In this document: positions 40,955 through 49,018 of the stretch, one piece after another | How positions within the stretch are numbered: the stretch's first letter is position 1 | Layout of the letters: each line of letters opens with the position of its first letter | Assembly: GCA_028821605.1 (NCBI GenBank) | Contig: JAPPFM010000049.1 | Span: forward strand, 1-64,000 | Reading direction: 5' to 3' | Length of the DNA: 64,000 nt | Origin: Candidatus Poribacteria bacterium | GTDB taxonomy: Bacteria; Poribacteria; WGA-4E; WGA-3G | Position numbers and translations under genes: made by a program | Notes under the pieces: model-generated | What the model was told of the DNA's origin: nothing | Seen by the model: the letters and a program-made list of their open reading frames with translations, nothing else | Databases searched by the model: none

Positions 40955-41806
40955 ATGAAGAATCTACGAAATCAGTCAATTTTCACTTGTCTTTTTCTGC
41001 TGGTTTTCGTTCCGCTGGGTGCTGAATCGCTTCCACCGCCATCACCCGCGGGTGGTAACTATTTAGTGCTTGATGGGGTGGACGATCACGCCATTTTGGA
41101 CTTTGAAACGTTCGGTCTTCTCATGCCAAAAGGCACAGATGAATTCACCTTTGAGGCGTGGATATATCCAACCGAGCTGCCTGACCAGAATGTACATGCA
41201 ATAATTCTCAGTCAACAGGTGCGGATACATGCCCGGGGCCTTGAGCACGCCGGAAATTTAAGCCTAATGGGCGGAGCGCAGGTTGCTCTTGGCGAAGCAC
41301 ACATTCTAATAGCGTTCGGTTGGATAAAATTCCCCCCGAATCAATGGTATCACGTCGCCTTTCAGGGAGGAAAGGGACAGGGGACCACAGTAATGGTTAA
41401 CGATGAAGTGCTCAGAATACTGCAAGAAATAACTCTCGCACCCGATATCTCGCACGCCGGGCATCCACAGGCTTTTACAATCGGCGGGTTTGGAGAGAAC
41501 ATTGAGTTTCAGGCTGGTCATTTTTGGGGTCATTTTGTGGGCTATATCGATGAGGTCCGTATCTCAAAGGTTGCGCGTTACGATACCGCCAAACGCGATT
41601 TCACGCCGCGCACAAAGTTCAAGAATGACGCAAAGACGGTTGCGTTGTGGCATTTTGATGAAGCAAAGGGAGCACGCGAGTTCTCAGATACATCAGGCAA
41701 CGCCTATCATCTAATAGGTAAAAATGGTGCACAGACCGATGGCGAATTTGCAGCAATTGAACCAGAAGGAAAACTTGCGACGATATGGGGACGACTGAAG
41801 CAATAA
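40955..41806 (+). CDS. Secreted LamG-domain protein with tail (array)
   Basis: 283 residues from the ATG at 40955. The open frame runs upstream over the previous stop, but the conserved start and AAGGAAACC just upstream favour this codon. Signal peptide LRNQSIFTCLFLLVFVPLGAES. The mature start PPPSPAGGNYLVLDGVDDHA is identical to the previous copy; the middle differs (AHILIAFGWIKFPPNQWYHVAFQGG). The closing part is YIDEVRISKVARYDTAKRDF. It ends in EPEGKLATIWGRLKQ. The gap of 44 bp to the copy before it and 45 bp to the Kelch gene suggests co-transcription. Confidence 0.9.
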   Translation: MKNLRNQSIFTCLFLLVFVPLGAESLPPPSPAGGNYLVLDGVDDHAILDFETFGLLMPKGTDEFTFEAWIYPTELPDQNVHAIILSQQVRIHARGLEHAGNLSLMGGAQVALGEAHILIAFGWIKFPPNQWYHVAFQGGKGQGTTVMVNDEVLRILQEITLAPDISHAGHPQAFTIGGFGENIEFQAGHFWGHFVGYIDEVRISKVARYDTAKRDFTPRTKFKNDAKTVALWHFDEAKGAREFSDTSGNAYHLIGKNGAQTDGEFAAIEPEGKLATIWGRLKQ

Positions 41807-41851
41807 AAGAATGGCATTTCTCTGGAATTGTTAAAAGAGAGGGAGAAAGTT

Positions 41852-42928
41852 ATGCTCGGAAAATATAGATGTTTGCAATGGGTCTTTACTTTTTTCTTTG
41901 TTGTTGCTTCCAGTAGTTTTGCGGGGGGTTGGAAAAAGGTAACTACGCTACCAACATGGAGACTTGCTGGGCCTGCCGCTGCTGTGGATGGTAAAATTTA
42001 TCTCTTCGGTGGTTTCGACCACAAGAAACATGTAGGCGGACGTGGTGCCGCACTCTCAACGGTAGATGTCTACGACACACAGACGAACACATGGCACGCA
42101 GCCGCAGAGATGCCGACCCCGCGGATTGCGCCGCGAACCGCAGTCTTTTCCAACCAAATCTATGTCTTTGGGGGTTATGACTACAAAGGTCGCTGGGGTG
42201 TAAAAAGATACCACACAACTGTCGAGGCGTATGACACACAAACCGATACATGGGTCAAGAAGCCAGATATGCCAACACTCCGTGTTCCTTTTGCCACTGC
42301 GGTTGTTGATGGAAAGATATACCTCATTGGTGGAACACGTATTGAAGTTAATAAAAACGGAGTATTTGCTGGGAAGGCTATTACGGATCTGGTTGAGGTC
42401 TACGATCCGTTGACCGATAGATGGGAAAAACGCGCAGACATGCCGACAGCACGAAGTGTGAGTGAGGCTGTCGTTGTAGATGGTAAGATTTATGTTCTCG
42501 GTGGTAAGACGCGATTCGACGGCGACCTTGCCGGACGTTTTGTCACACATATTGAAGAATATAATCCGAAAACCGACCAGTGGCATCAGCTCCCTGACAT
42601 GCCAATGTTCAAATTTGGTTTTCTAACCGTTGCCGTTGATAATGAGATTTATACATTGGGTGGTACTAATAATGAGATTAGAGACACTAACGCTGTAGAC
42701 GTTTATAATCCAACAACCGGCAAATGGCGTCAAATAGAACCTCTAACGATCCCAAATTTGATAATGGCAGCAGTTGCTAATGGTAAAATCTATACCTTAG
42801 GGGGTATTATAGGTGATTTTAAATTTTCGCCAATCGTTGAGGCGTTTGACACCGGATTTCGTGCTGTCACAGCGAAGGGCAAACTTCTGACATACTGGGG
42901 TGAACTCAAAGCAGAAAACCAGAAATAA
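41852..42928 (+). CDS. Secreted Kelch-repeat protein with tail (array copy 2)
   Basis: 358 residues from the ATG at 41852 (GAGGGAGAAAG upstream); an in-frame ATG 24 bases earlier lies before that site. Signal peptide MLGKYRCLQWVFTFFFVVASSSFA. Kelch repeats: YLFGGFDHKK, VYDTQTNTWHAAAEMPTPR, YVFGGYDYKG, AYDTQTDTWVKKPDMPTLR, VYDPLTDRWEKRADMPTAR, YNPKTDQWHQLPDMP and VYNPTTGKWRQIEPL. It ends in GKLLTYWGELKAENQK, with L in the A/S position. Closest relatives in the window are the Kelch genes at 38784 and 44743. Confidence 0.92.
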   Translation: MLGKYRCLQWVFTFFFVVASSSFAGGWKKVTTLPTWRLAGPAAAVDGKIYLFGGFDHKKHVGGRGAALSTVDVYDTQTNTWHAAAEMPTPRIAPRTAVFSNQIYVFGGYDYKGRWGVKRYHTTVEAYDTQTDTWVKKPDMPTLRVPFATAVVDGKIYLIGGTRIEVNKNGVFAGKAITDLVEVYDPLTDRWEKRADMPTARSVSEAVVVDGKIYVLGGKTRFDGDLAGRFVTHIEEYNPKTDQWHQLPDMPMFKFGFLTVAVDNEIYTLGGTNNEIRDTNAVDVYNPTTGKWRQIEPLTIPNLIMAAVANGKIYTLGGIIGDFKFSPIVEAFDTGFRAVTAKGKLLTYWGELKAENQK

Positions 42929-42955
42929 CCTTTAAAATCAAGGAGACCTACGCAG

Positions 42956-43801
42956 ATGAAAAATCTACGAAATCCGTCAATTTTTGCTTGCCTTTTTCTG
43001 CTGGTTTTGGTTCCGCTGAGTGCTGAAGCGGTACCACCACCATCCCCCGCAGGTGGTAACTATTTAGTGCTTGATGGAGTAGACGACCACGCTATCTTGG
43101 ACTTTGAAACCTTCGGGCTCCTCATGCCAAAAGGCACAGATTTCACCTTTGAAGCGTGGATATATCCAACCACACTGCCTGACAAAAATGTAAACGCGAT
43201 AATTCTCAGCCAACAGGTGCGGATGCATGTCTGGGACCATGATCACGATAATTTAAAATTAATGGGCGGAGCGCACGTTGCTCTTGGCGCAGCGCACGTT
43301 CTAATAGCGTTCGGTCACATAAAATTTCCCCCGAATCAATGGCATCACATCGCTTTTCAGGGAGGAAAGGAACAGAACACAACACTCATCGTTAACGATG
43401 ACGTGCGCGCCTTAGGGCGGCAAAAAATAATTCTTGCAGACGATATCTCACACGCCGGGCATCCGCAGGCTTTTACAATCGGTGGGTTTGGAGAGGACAT
43501 TGAGTTTCATGCTGGTCATTTTTGGGGTCATTTTGCTGGCTATATTGATGAGGTCCGCATTTCAAAGGTTGCGCGTTACGATACCACCAAACGCGGTTTC
43601 ACGCCGCAGAGGAAGTTCAAGAATGACGCAAAGACGGTTGCGTTGTGGCATTTTGATGAGTCGAGGGGAACACGGAAGTTCTTAGATACATCAGGCAACG
43701 CCCACCATCTAATAGGTAAAAATGGTGCACAGACCGATGGCGAACTTGCAGTTGAAGCAGAAGGAAAACTTGCGACGATATGGGGGCGACTGAAGCGATG
43801 A
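42956..43801 (+). CDS. Secreted LamG-domain protein with tail (array)
   Basis: 281 residues, ATG at 42956 after AAGGAGACC, only 27 bp past the Kelch stop. Signal peptide MKNLRNPSIFACLFLLVLVP, cleaved around AEA. The mature part is PPPSPAGGNYLVLDGVDDHA, FTFEAWIYPTTLPDKNVNAI, NQWHHIAFQGGKEQNTTLIVND, then AGYIDEVRISKVARYDTTKR and VALWHFDESRGTRKF. It ends in EAEGKLATIWGRLKR. This junction is the empty site compared with the element at 39863. Confidence 0.9.
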   Translation: MKNLRNPSIFACLFLLVLVPLSAEAVPPPSPAGGNYLVLDGVDDHAILDFETFGLLMPKGTDFTFEAWIYPTTLPDKNVNAIILSQQVRMHVWDHDHDNLKLMGGAHVALGAAHVLIAFGHIKFPPNQWHHIAFQGGKEQNTTLIVNDDVRALGRQKIILADDISHAGHPQAFTIGGFGEDIEFHAGHFWGHFAGYIDEVRISKVARYDTTKRGFTPQRKFKNDAKTVALWHFDESRGTRKFLDTSGNAHHLIGKNGAQTDGELAVEAEGKLATIWGRLKR

Positions 43802-43845
43802 AACAGACACTGATTTACTACGAAAAATTAAGGAGACCTACGCAG

Positions 43846-44697
43846 ATGAAAAATCTACGAAATCAGTCAATTTTTACGTGCCTTTTTCTGTTCGTTTTAA
43901 TTTCGTTGAATGCTGCAGCGGTACCACCGCCATCACCCGCGGGTGGTAACTATTTAGCCCTTGACGGAGTGAACGATCACGCCATTTTGGACTTTGAAAC
44001 CTTCGGTTTCCTCATGCCAAAAGGCACAGATGAATGGACCTTTGAAGCGTGGATATATCCAACCAAGCTGCCTGACGAGAATCTACCAATAATTCTCAGC
44101 CAACAGGTGCGGATGTATGCCTGGACCCCTCATCAGCGCGGAGATTTCAGATTAATGGGTGCAGTGCACCTTGATCGTGCCATAGCGCACGCTACAGTAG
44201 CGTTCCCCATGCTAACTAAAGTCCCGCCGAATCAATGGTATCATATCGTCCTTCAAGCAGAAGGGAGAGAGAGGACACTCATCGTTAACGATTTCGTGCG
44301 CATCTCACGAGGAGGAACAATTCTTACAGATGATCTCTCACACGCCGAGTATCCACAGGATTTTACAATCGGAGGGTTTGGAGAGGAAATTAGGTCTCGT
44401 ATGCACGGCGGTTTTTGGGGTCATTTTTCGGGCTATATTGATGAGGTCCGTATCTCAAAGGTTGCGCGCTACAATACCACCAAACGCCGTTTCACGCCGC
44501 GCACAAAGTTCAGGAATGACGCAAAAACGGTTGCATTGTGGCATTTTGATGAAGCGAAGGGAACGCGGGAGTTCTCAGATACATCAGGCAACGCCTATCA
44601 TCTGGTCGGTAAAAATGGTGCCCAAACCGATGGCGAATTCGCAGCAGTTGAAGCAGAAGGAAAACTTGCGACGATATGGGGGCGACTGAAGCGATAA
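43846..44697 (+). CDS. Secreted LamG-domain protein with tail (array)
   Basis: 283 residues from the ATG at 43846, with AAGGAGACC upstream; an upstream in-frame ATG overlaps the previous stop. Signal peptide LRNQSIFTCLFLFVLISLNAAA, then PPPSPAGGNYLALDGVNDHA, where D and V of other copies have changed to N and A. Middle region AHATVAFPMLTKVPPNQWYHIVLQAEG, then SGYIDEVRISKVARYNTTKR. It ends in EAEGKLATIWGRLKR. Closest to the copy at 46010 (shared LNAAA, RTLIVNDF/RTLIINDF and EEI segments). Confidence 0.9.
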   Translation: MKNLRNQSIFTCLFLFVLISLNAAAVPPPSPAGGNYLALDGVNDHAILDFETFGFLMPKGTDEWTFEAWIYPTKLPDENLPIILSQQVRMYAWTPHQRGDFRLMGAVHLDRAIAHATVAFPMLTKVPPNQWYHIVLQAEGRERTLIVNDFVRISRGGTILTDDLSHAEYPQDFTIGGFGEEIRSRMHGGFWGHFSGYIDEVRISKVARYNTTKRRFTPRTKFRNDAKTVALWHFDEAKGTREFSDTSGNAYHLVGKNGAQTDGEFAAVEAEGKLATIWGRLKR

Positions 44698-44742
44698 AAG
44701 AATGGGATTTTTCTGGAATTGTGTTAAGAAAAGGAGAACATT

Positions 44743-45804
44743 ATGCTCGCAAAGTATAGGTATTTGCAATCGGTTTTTATCCTCTTATCTGTTGTTGCCT
44801 CTAACAGTTTTGCTGGGGGTTGGGAACAGGTAACTGAACTACCAATATCGAGATTTGGTAATGCCGCCGCTGCTGTAGATGGTAGAATCTATATCATCGG
44901 CGGTTATGATCGCCAGAAAAATTTAGGGGGACGTGCCCCTGCACTTTCAATAGTAGATGTCTACGACACGCAGACGAACACGTGGCATACAGTCGCAAAT
45001 ATGCCGACCCCTCGGGTTGATGTGCGAACTGCGGTTTTTTCCAACGAAATCTACGTATTTGGGGGCTATGATCGAAAGGGACCTCGGGGCACAAGAAGAA
45101 ACAAAAAAACTGTCGAAATGTATGACACGCGCACCGACGCATGGGTCAAGAAACGAGATATGCCAAGCTTCCGTATATACTTTACCACTGTGGTCGTTGA
45201 TGGAAAAATATACGTCATCGGTGGGAAGGTTGAGGGACCTTTCAACCCTAAGTCGATAAATCTGGTTGAGATCTACGATCCGTTAACTAATACATGGGAG
45301 AAGCGGGCAGATATGCCTACAGCACGAGCGTTGACCGATGCCGTTGTTGTAGACGATAAAGTTTATGTTCTCGGTGGTCAAAAGACATGGATGGCACTCA
45401 ATATTCCTGGACTTTTTGTTAGAAGTATTGAGGAATATAATCCAAAAACTGACACGTGGCGTCAACTCCCTGAGATGTCAATGTTCAAAGGTTGGTTTTC
45501 AACCGTTGCCGTTGATAATGAGATTTATACAATAGGGGGTATTAATAATGAAATTAAACACACTGGCGATGTAGATGTTTATAATCCAATAACCAACAAA
45601 TGGCGCAAAGTAGAGCCAATGACGTTCGTAAGAACGACAATGCCAGTTGTTGTTAAGGGTACAATCTATGTCTTAGGTGGTATCCAAGCAGGTCCCAAAT
45701 TTTCGCCAATCGTTGAGGCTTATGACACTGGATTTCGTGCTGTCACGGCAAAGGGCAAACTCTCCACAAATTGGGGTAAACTCAAAGCAGAAAACCAGAA
45801 ATAA
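44743..45804 (+). CDS. Secreted Kelch-repeat protein with tail (array copy 3)
   Basis: 353 residues; AAAGGAGAAC lies upstream of the ATG. Signal peptide MLAKYRYLQSVFILLSVVASNSFA. Kelch repeats: YIIGGYDRQKN, VYDTQTNTWHTVANMPTPR, YVFGGYDRKGPRGTRRNKKT, MYDTRTDAWVKKRDMPSFR, IYDPLTNTWEKRADMPTAR, YNPKTDTWRQLPEMSMFK and VYNPITNKWRKVEPM. It ends in GKLSTNWGKLKAENQK. It is closest to the copy at 38784, sharing the ARRNKKTVEMYD/TRRNKKTVEMYD segment, although 41852 lies between them. Confidence 0.92.
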   Translation: MLAKYRYLQSVFILLSVVASNSFAGGWEQVTELPISRFGNAAAAVDGRIYIIGGYDRQKNLGGRAPALSIVDVYDTQTNTWHTVANMPTPRVDVRTAVFSNEIYVFGGYDRKGPRGTRRNKKTVEMYDTRTDAWVKKRDMPSFRIYFTTVVVDGKIYVIGGKVEGPFNPKSINLVEIYDPLTNTWEKRADMPTARALTDAVVVDDKVYVLGGQKTWMALNIPGLFVRSIEEYNPKTDTWRQLPEMSMFKGWFSTVAVDNEIYTIGGINNEIKHTGDVDVYNPITNKWRKVEPMTFVRTTMPVVVKGTIYVLGGIQAGPKFSPIVEAYDTGFRAVTAKGKLSTNWGKLKAENQK

Positions 45805-45806
45805 CC

Positions 45807-45984
45807 CCACGACTTATGCAAGAAAAAATGCGTAAGTCCTATTATAGTAAAGCCCGTAATTATTTATACACCAGCACAAGGGCGAGGATACTAAGGGAAA
45901 TACCCAAGCAAAAACTCCCTCGCCAGCGGCAGTGGGGGTTTGTTCCCTGACGAACTGTAAACATATTTTCGGATTCTACTATAA
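45807..45984. repeat. Second insertion-like spacer in the array, with long hairpin
   Basis: Begins CCACGACTTATGCA and continues AGAAAAAATGCGTAAGTCCT: the arms GACTTATGCA and TGCGTAAGTC pair over ten bases with one G-T. It replaces the short ATAACC-TTAAAATCAAGG junction seen at 42928. Further in are TATAGTAAAGCCCGTAATTA and CCCAAGCAAAAACTCCCTCG, both resembling other spacer repeats (37740, 9115, 11550). Confidence 0.5.
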
Positions 45985-46009
45985 ATTAAAATCAAGGAGA
46001 CCGACGAAG

Positions 46010-46873
46010 ATGAAAAATCTACGAAATCCGTCAATTTTCACGTGCCTTTTTCTGCTGGTTTTCATTCCGTTGAATGCTGCAGCGGTTCCACCGCCATCAC
46101 CTGCGGGTGGTAACTATTTAGCCCTTGATGGCGTGAACGACCACGCCATTTTGGACTTTGAAACCTTCGGGCTTCTCTTGCCAAAAGGCACAGATGAATT
46201 CACTTTTGAAGCGTGGATATATCCAACCAAGCTGCCTGACGAGGATATACTCCCAATGATTCTCAGCCAACAGGTGCGGATGTATGTCTGGACCCGTGGT
46301 CAGCACGGAGATTTCAGACTAAAAAGTGCAGTGCTCCTTTCTCGTGCCGTAGCGCACGGTGAAGTATCGTTCGGCATCGTAAATAAAGTTCCCCCGAATC
46401 AATGGTATCATGTCGCCCTTCAAGGAGAAGGGAGACGGAGGACACTTATCATTAACGATTTCATGCGCATCTCAGAGGGTGGAACAACTCTTGCAGATGA
46501 TATCTCACACGCCGAGCATCCACAGGCTTTTACAATCGGTGGGTTTGGAGAGGAAATTGTGTCTGGTATGCACGGTGGTCTTTTTTGGGGTCATTTTTCG
46601 GGCTATATTGATGAGGTCCGCATCTCAAAGGTTGCGCGTTACAGTATCGCCAAAGGCGGTCTCAGGCCCCCTGAAAAGCGTACAAAGTTCAAGAATGACG
46701 CAGAAACGGTTGCGTTGTGGCATTTTGATGAACCGAGGGGAACACAGAAGTTCTCAGATACATCAGGCAATGCCTACCATCTGGTCGGTAAAAATGGTGC
46801 GCAGACAGATGGCACACTCGCAGTTGAAGCAGAAGGAAAACTTGCGACGATATGGGGACGACTGAAGCAATGA
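46010..46873 (+). CDS. Secreted LamG-domain protein with tail (last array member)
   Basis: 287 residues from the ATG at 46010, matching the conserved start of its paralogues and with AAGGAGACC upstream. Signal peptide LRNPSIFTCLFLLVFIPLNAAA, then PPPSPAGGNYLALDGVNDHA. Middle region AHGEVSFGIVNKVPPNQWYHVALQGEG and SGYIDEVRISKVARYSIAKG, with a small insertion (RPPEKRTKF). It ends in EAEGKLATIWGRLKQ. The convergent gene at 46884 ends ten bases later; their stop regions form an inverted repeat. Confidence 0.9.
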   Translation: MKNLRNPSIFTCLFLLVFIPLNAAAVPPPSPAGGNYLALDGVNDHAILDFETFGLLLPKGTDEFTFEAWIYPTKLPDEDILPMILSQQVRMYVWTRGQHGDFRLKSAVLLSRAVAHGEVSFGIVNKVPPNQWYHVALQGEGRRRTLIINDFMRISEGGTTLADDISHAEHPQAFTIGGFGEEIVSGMHGGLFWGHFSGYIDEVRISKVARYSIAKGGLRPPEKRTKFKNDAETVALWHFDEPRGTQKFSDTSGNAYHLVGKNGAQTDGTLAVEAEGKLATIWGRLKQ

Positions 46874-46918
46874 AAAAGAAACTTCAGTCTTGTGTTTTGA
46901 GTTTCCCCCATATCGTCG
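46845..46918. terminator. Convergent inverted repeat, possible bidirectional terminator
   Basis: Outer arms CGACGATATGGGG (46845-46857) and CCCCATATCGTCG (46906-46918) are perfect, and inner arms GACTGAAG (46860-46867) and CTTCAGTC (46882-46889) are perfect too. The outer arms encode the ATIWG/TTIWG part of the two convergent proteins' tails. A transcription-ending role is inferred. Confidence 0.5.
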
Positions 46919-47858
46919 TTAAGAGGGATGACTGAGGCGAGACCGGCAAAGCAAACGCCGGATCGAACCAATCCGGCTTGAAGTTATCTCCCTGCCGGTG
47001 TGTGAGTCGTTCTGGAGCACCGCCGTCCACAGCGACTTTGAAGAGATCTCTGACACCACCGATCCCCTTGTTGTAAATGAGTTCATCCCCGTCCGGAGAC
47101 CAGGAAGGGTTAAACGCTGCCATGCCCTCTCCAGCATCAATAATCTTCCTCAGTCCGCTACCATCTCGGTTCGCGACATGGATACCCATACTCCCGCCTA
47201 CCCCTCTACCTCTCCAAGAAAAGGCTATCTGAGCACTATCGGGTGCCCAGGCAGGGTCAAACATCGAGGTCTCCCCCGGAAGAAGTTCCTCTTCTACATG
47301 CGTTTGTAGATTGACAATCTGGACCCTGACCTTCGGAAGTTGGAGATTTCCGTTTTCACCCCAAACGAACTTACTTGCCATAAAGGCTATCTCAGAACCG
47401 TTGGAAGACCACGCAGGCCATAAGCCATCCGCAACTTCTGTCTCATCTTTTCCATCACTTGAAGCGGTATAGATAGAGAATGTGTGAAACCGGTGATAAG
47501 CAAGTGCTTTTCCATCAGGGGACCACGTTGGGAACTCTCTGCCTATCAATTTTTTGAAGACCTGACGTACATTCGTTCCATCTGGATCCATAAGGTAGAG
47601 ATCCTCTATTCCACCTCGATCCGAGGTAAAAAGAATCTGTTCACCTGTCGGCGACCAGACAGGTGAGGTATCCTTGGCACGGTGCTGGGTTAAGTTTTTC
47701 TGATCAGAGCCATCCAGATTCATGATATAAATCTCAAAATTGCCATCACGCCTTGATGTAAATACAATTTTGGCAGTTTCCGGGGCTTTTGCTGGAACAG
47801 AAACCGATAGGGAAGCAAAGATAAGGAATATGCTAAGCACATAACATAAGCGTTTCAT
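46884..47858 (-). CDS. Secreted TolB/PD40-type beta-propeller protein with tail
   Basis: 324 residues from the ATG at 47858, where GGAGGAAAACACC lies directly upstream. Signal peptide MKRLCYVLSIFLIFASLSVS. PD40/TolB-like repeats: KIVFTSRRDGNFEIYIMNLDG, SPVWSPTGEQILFTSDRGG, YLMDPDGTNVRQVF, FPTWSPDGKALAYHRF, PAWSSNGSEIAFMAS, PAWAPDSAQIAFSW and PSWSPDGDELIYNKG. It ends in SLLTTIWGKLKTQD, the shared tail. TolB itself works with Pal at the outer membrane; this protein has only the propeller and tail, so it is a separate surface protein. Confidence 0.88.
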   Translation of the reverse strand: MKRLCYVLSIFLIFASLSVSVPAKAPETAKIVFTSRRDGNFEIYIMNLDGSDQKNLTQHRAKDTSPVWSPTGEQILFTSDRGGIEDLYLMDPDGTNVRQVFKKLIGREFPTWSPDGKALAYHRFHTFSIYTASSDGKDETEVADGLWPAWSSNGSEIAFMASKFVWGENGNLQLPKVRVQIVNLQTHVEEELLPGETSMFDPAWAPDSAQIAFSWRGRGVGGSMGIHVANRDGSGLRKIIDAGEGMAAFNPSWSPDGDELIYNKGIGGVRDLFKVAVDGGAPERLTHRQGDNFKPDWFDPAFALPVSPQSSLLTTIWGKLKTQD

Positions 47859-47898
47859 GGTGTTTTCCTCCACGGAGTTTTCTGAAACCTGAAATCGG

Positions 47899-48984
47899 CT
47901 ATTCCGTCTCGATATTCCATTGCTCGGCACGTTTTATGAATACCAACGGATCCTGTAACCACTCTCCATAACCAATGCTTTTGTTGTTTGTCAGATAATT
48001 AAGTTTTTTATCAATACAGGCGGCAAGAGCAGTATCTTCAAGAGCGAGCGTAAATCCTCCATATTCTACCTGTTCATCAAATGCGGTGATAACAAACGCC
48101 CCATTTGAGGCATGCACAGTGTTCTGGTTTCCAATCTCACCCCTCGCGATTGCGTCAATACTGCCCGCAGCAAGCGCATCAAGCAACTCCGACTCCCCCA
48201 ATTCGTCGCCAAGATAGATGACTTGCGGCATGTTTGCCGTAGGTGGATAGAGATGTCGCCTCCCTATCAGATTTGGAGATGACCTCGCGGCTGTAATCGT
48301 ATAAGCTGCTGTGCCGTCGGAAACCACCAGAGTGCCGTCATCCATTTCAATCCGGGTTCCGGACATGAGGATGCCGTCTTCATCCACAAGTTTTGTGAGT
48401 TGAAGTAAACGCGCTTCTCCTGTTGTGCCAGAAAGTGCCCCAACACGGACTCCGCTATTGAGAGCAGCATGCGAAGAGAGACGTTCCGCATCCGCAGCGC
48501 GAACCAGAAGTGTTTGCCGAAACTTGATATGTCCGGACGTAAAAGTGATAAGCGGTGTCCCTGTCACGTCCTGTGTCCGAGATTCCAGAATCGTGATGCC
48601 GCCGCCGATAATATCATACGTCGGTTCAGCAGACTTCAGCCAGATGCCATCCCATTCAGCGATAGCCCTGCGAGAAAACGTCAAACCTGTTCCTTTCATC
48701 GCTTCAAGGGCACTCAATAAATCTGCTTCGTATCCAAGATGCGTATTGAACGCAGTCGAAGCGGGGTCTTCTTCGGCACTGTAACTAATAGGCGCGAAAT
48801 AGGCATAAAAGCCGACCTTCAGCACGCGGGTTCCGTCTGTGCAAGTTTCAATCGCGGATACTTTTTGTGGTGCGACAATTTGTTGAACCCGCTCACACCC
48901 TGAAAGCATCGCTGTTAAAAACATAAATAAGGCAAAGATTTGAAATTGTATTGAAATCCTCTTATTGGAACGTGAGTTTGACAT
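47899..48984 (-). CDS. Solute-binding lipoprotein, SBP_bac_3-like
   Basis: 361 residues from the ATG at 48984. A longer frame overlaps the upstream gene; this start lies 34 bp after that stop, though no strong Shine-Dalgarno is seen. The hydrophobic FQIFALFMFLTAMLSGC ends in a lipobox. The body fits an amino-acid-type periplasmic binding protein: VLKVGFYAYFAPISYS, LGYEADLLSALEAMKGTGL, WDGIWLKSAEPTYDIIGGGITI, then VRVGALSGTTGEARLLQL and YGGFTLALED. No permease or ATPase is adjacent, so it may act as a sensor or lone receptor. Confidence 0.78.
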   Translation of the reverse strand: MSNSRSNKRISIQFQIFALFMFLTAMLSGCERVQQIVAPQKVSAIETCTDGTRVLKVGFYAYFAPISYSAEEDPASTAFNTHLGYEADLLSALEAMKGTGLTFSRRAIAEWDGIWLKSAEPTYDIIGGGITILESRTQDVTGTPLITFTSGHIKFRQTLLVRAADAERLSSHAALNSGVRVGALSGTTGEARLLQLTKLVDEDGILMSGTRIEMDDGTLVVSDGTAAYTITAARSSPNLIGRRHLYPPTANMPQVIYLGDELGESELLDALAAGSIDAIARGEIGNQNTVHASNGAFVITAFDEQVEYGGFTLALEDTALAACIDKKLNYLTNNKSIGYGEWLQDPLVFIKRAEQWNIETE

Positions 48985-49018
48985 AGTGATGAATTTAATG
49001 TCGTTTGTGGAAACGTCT

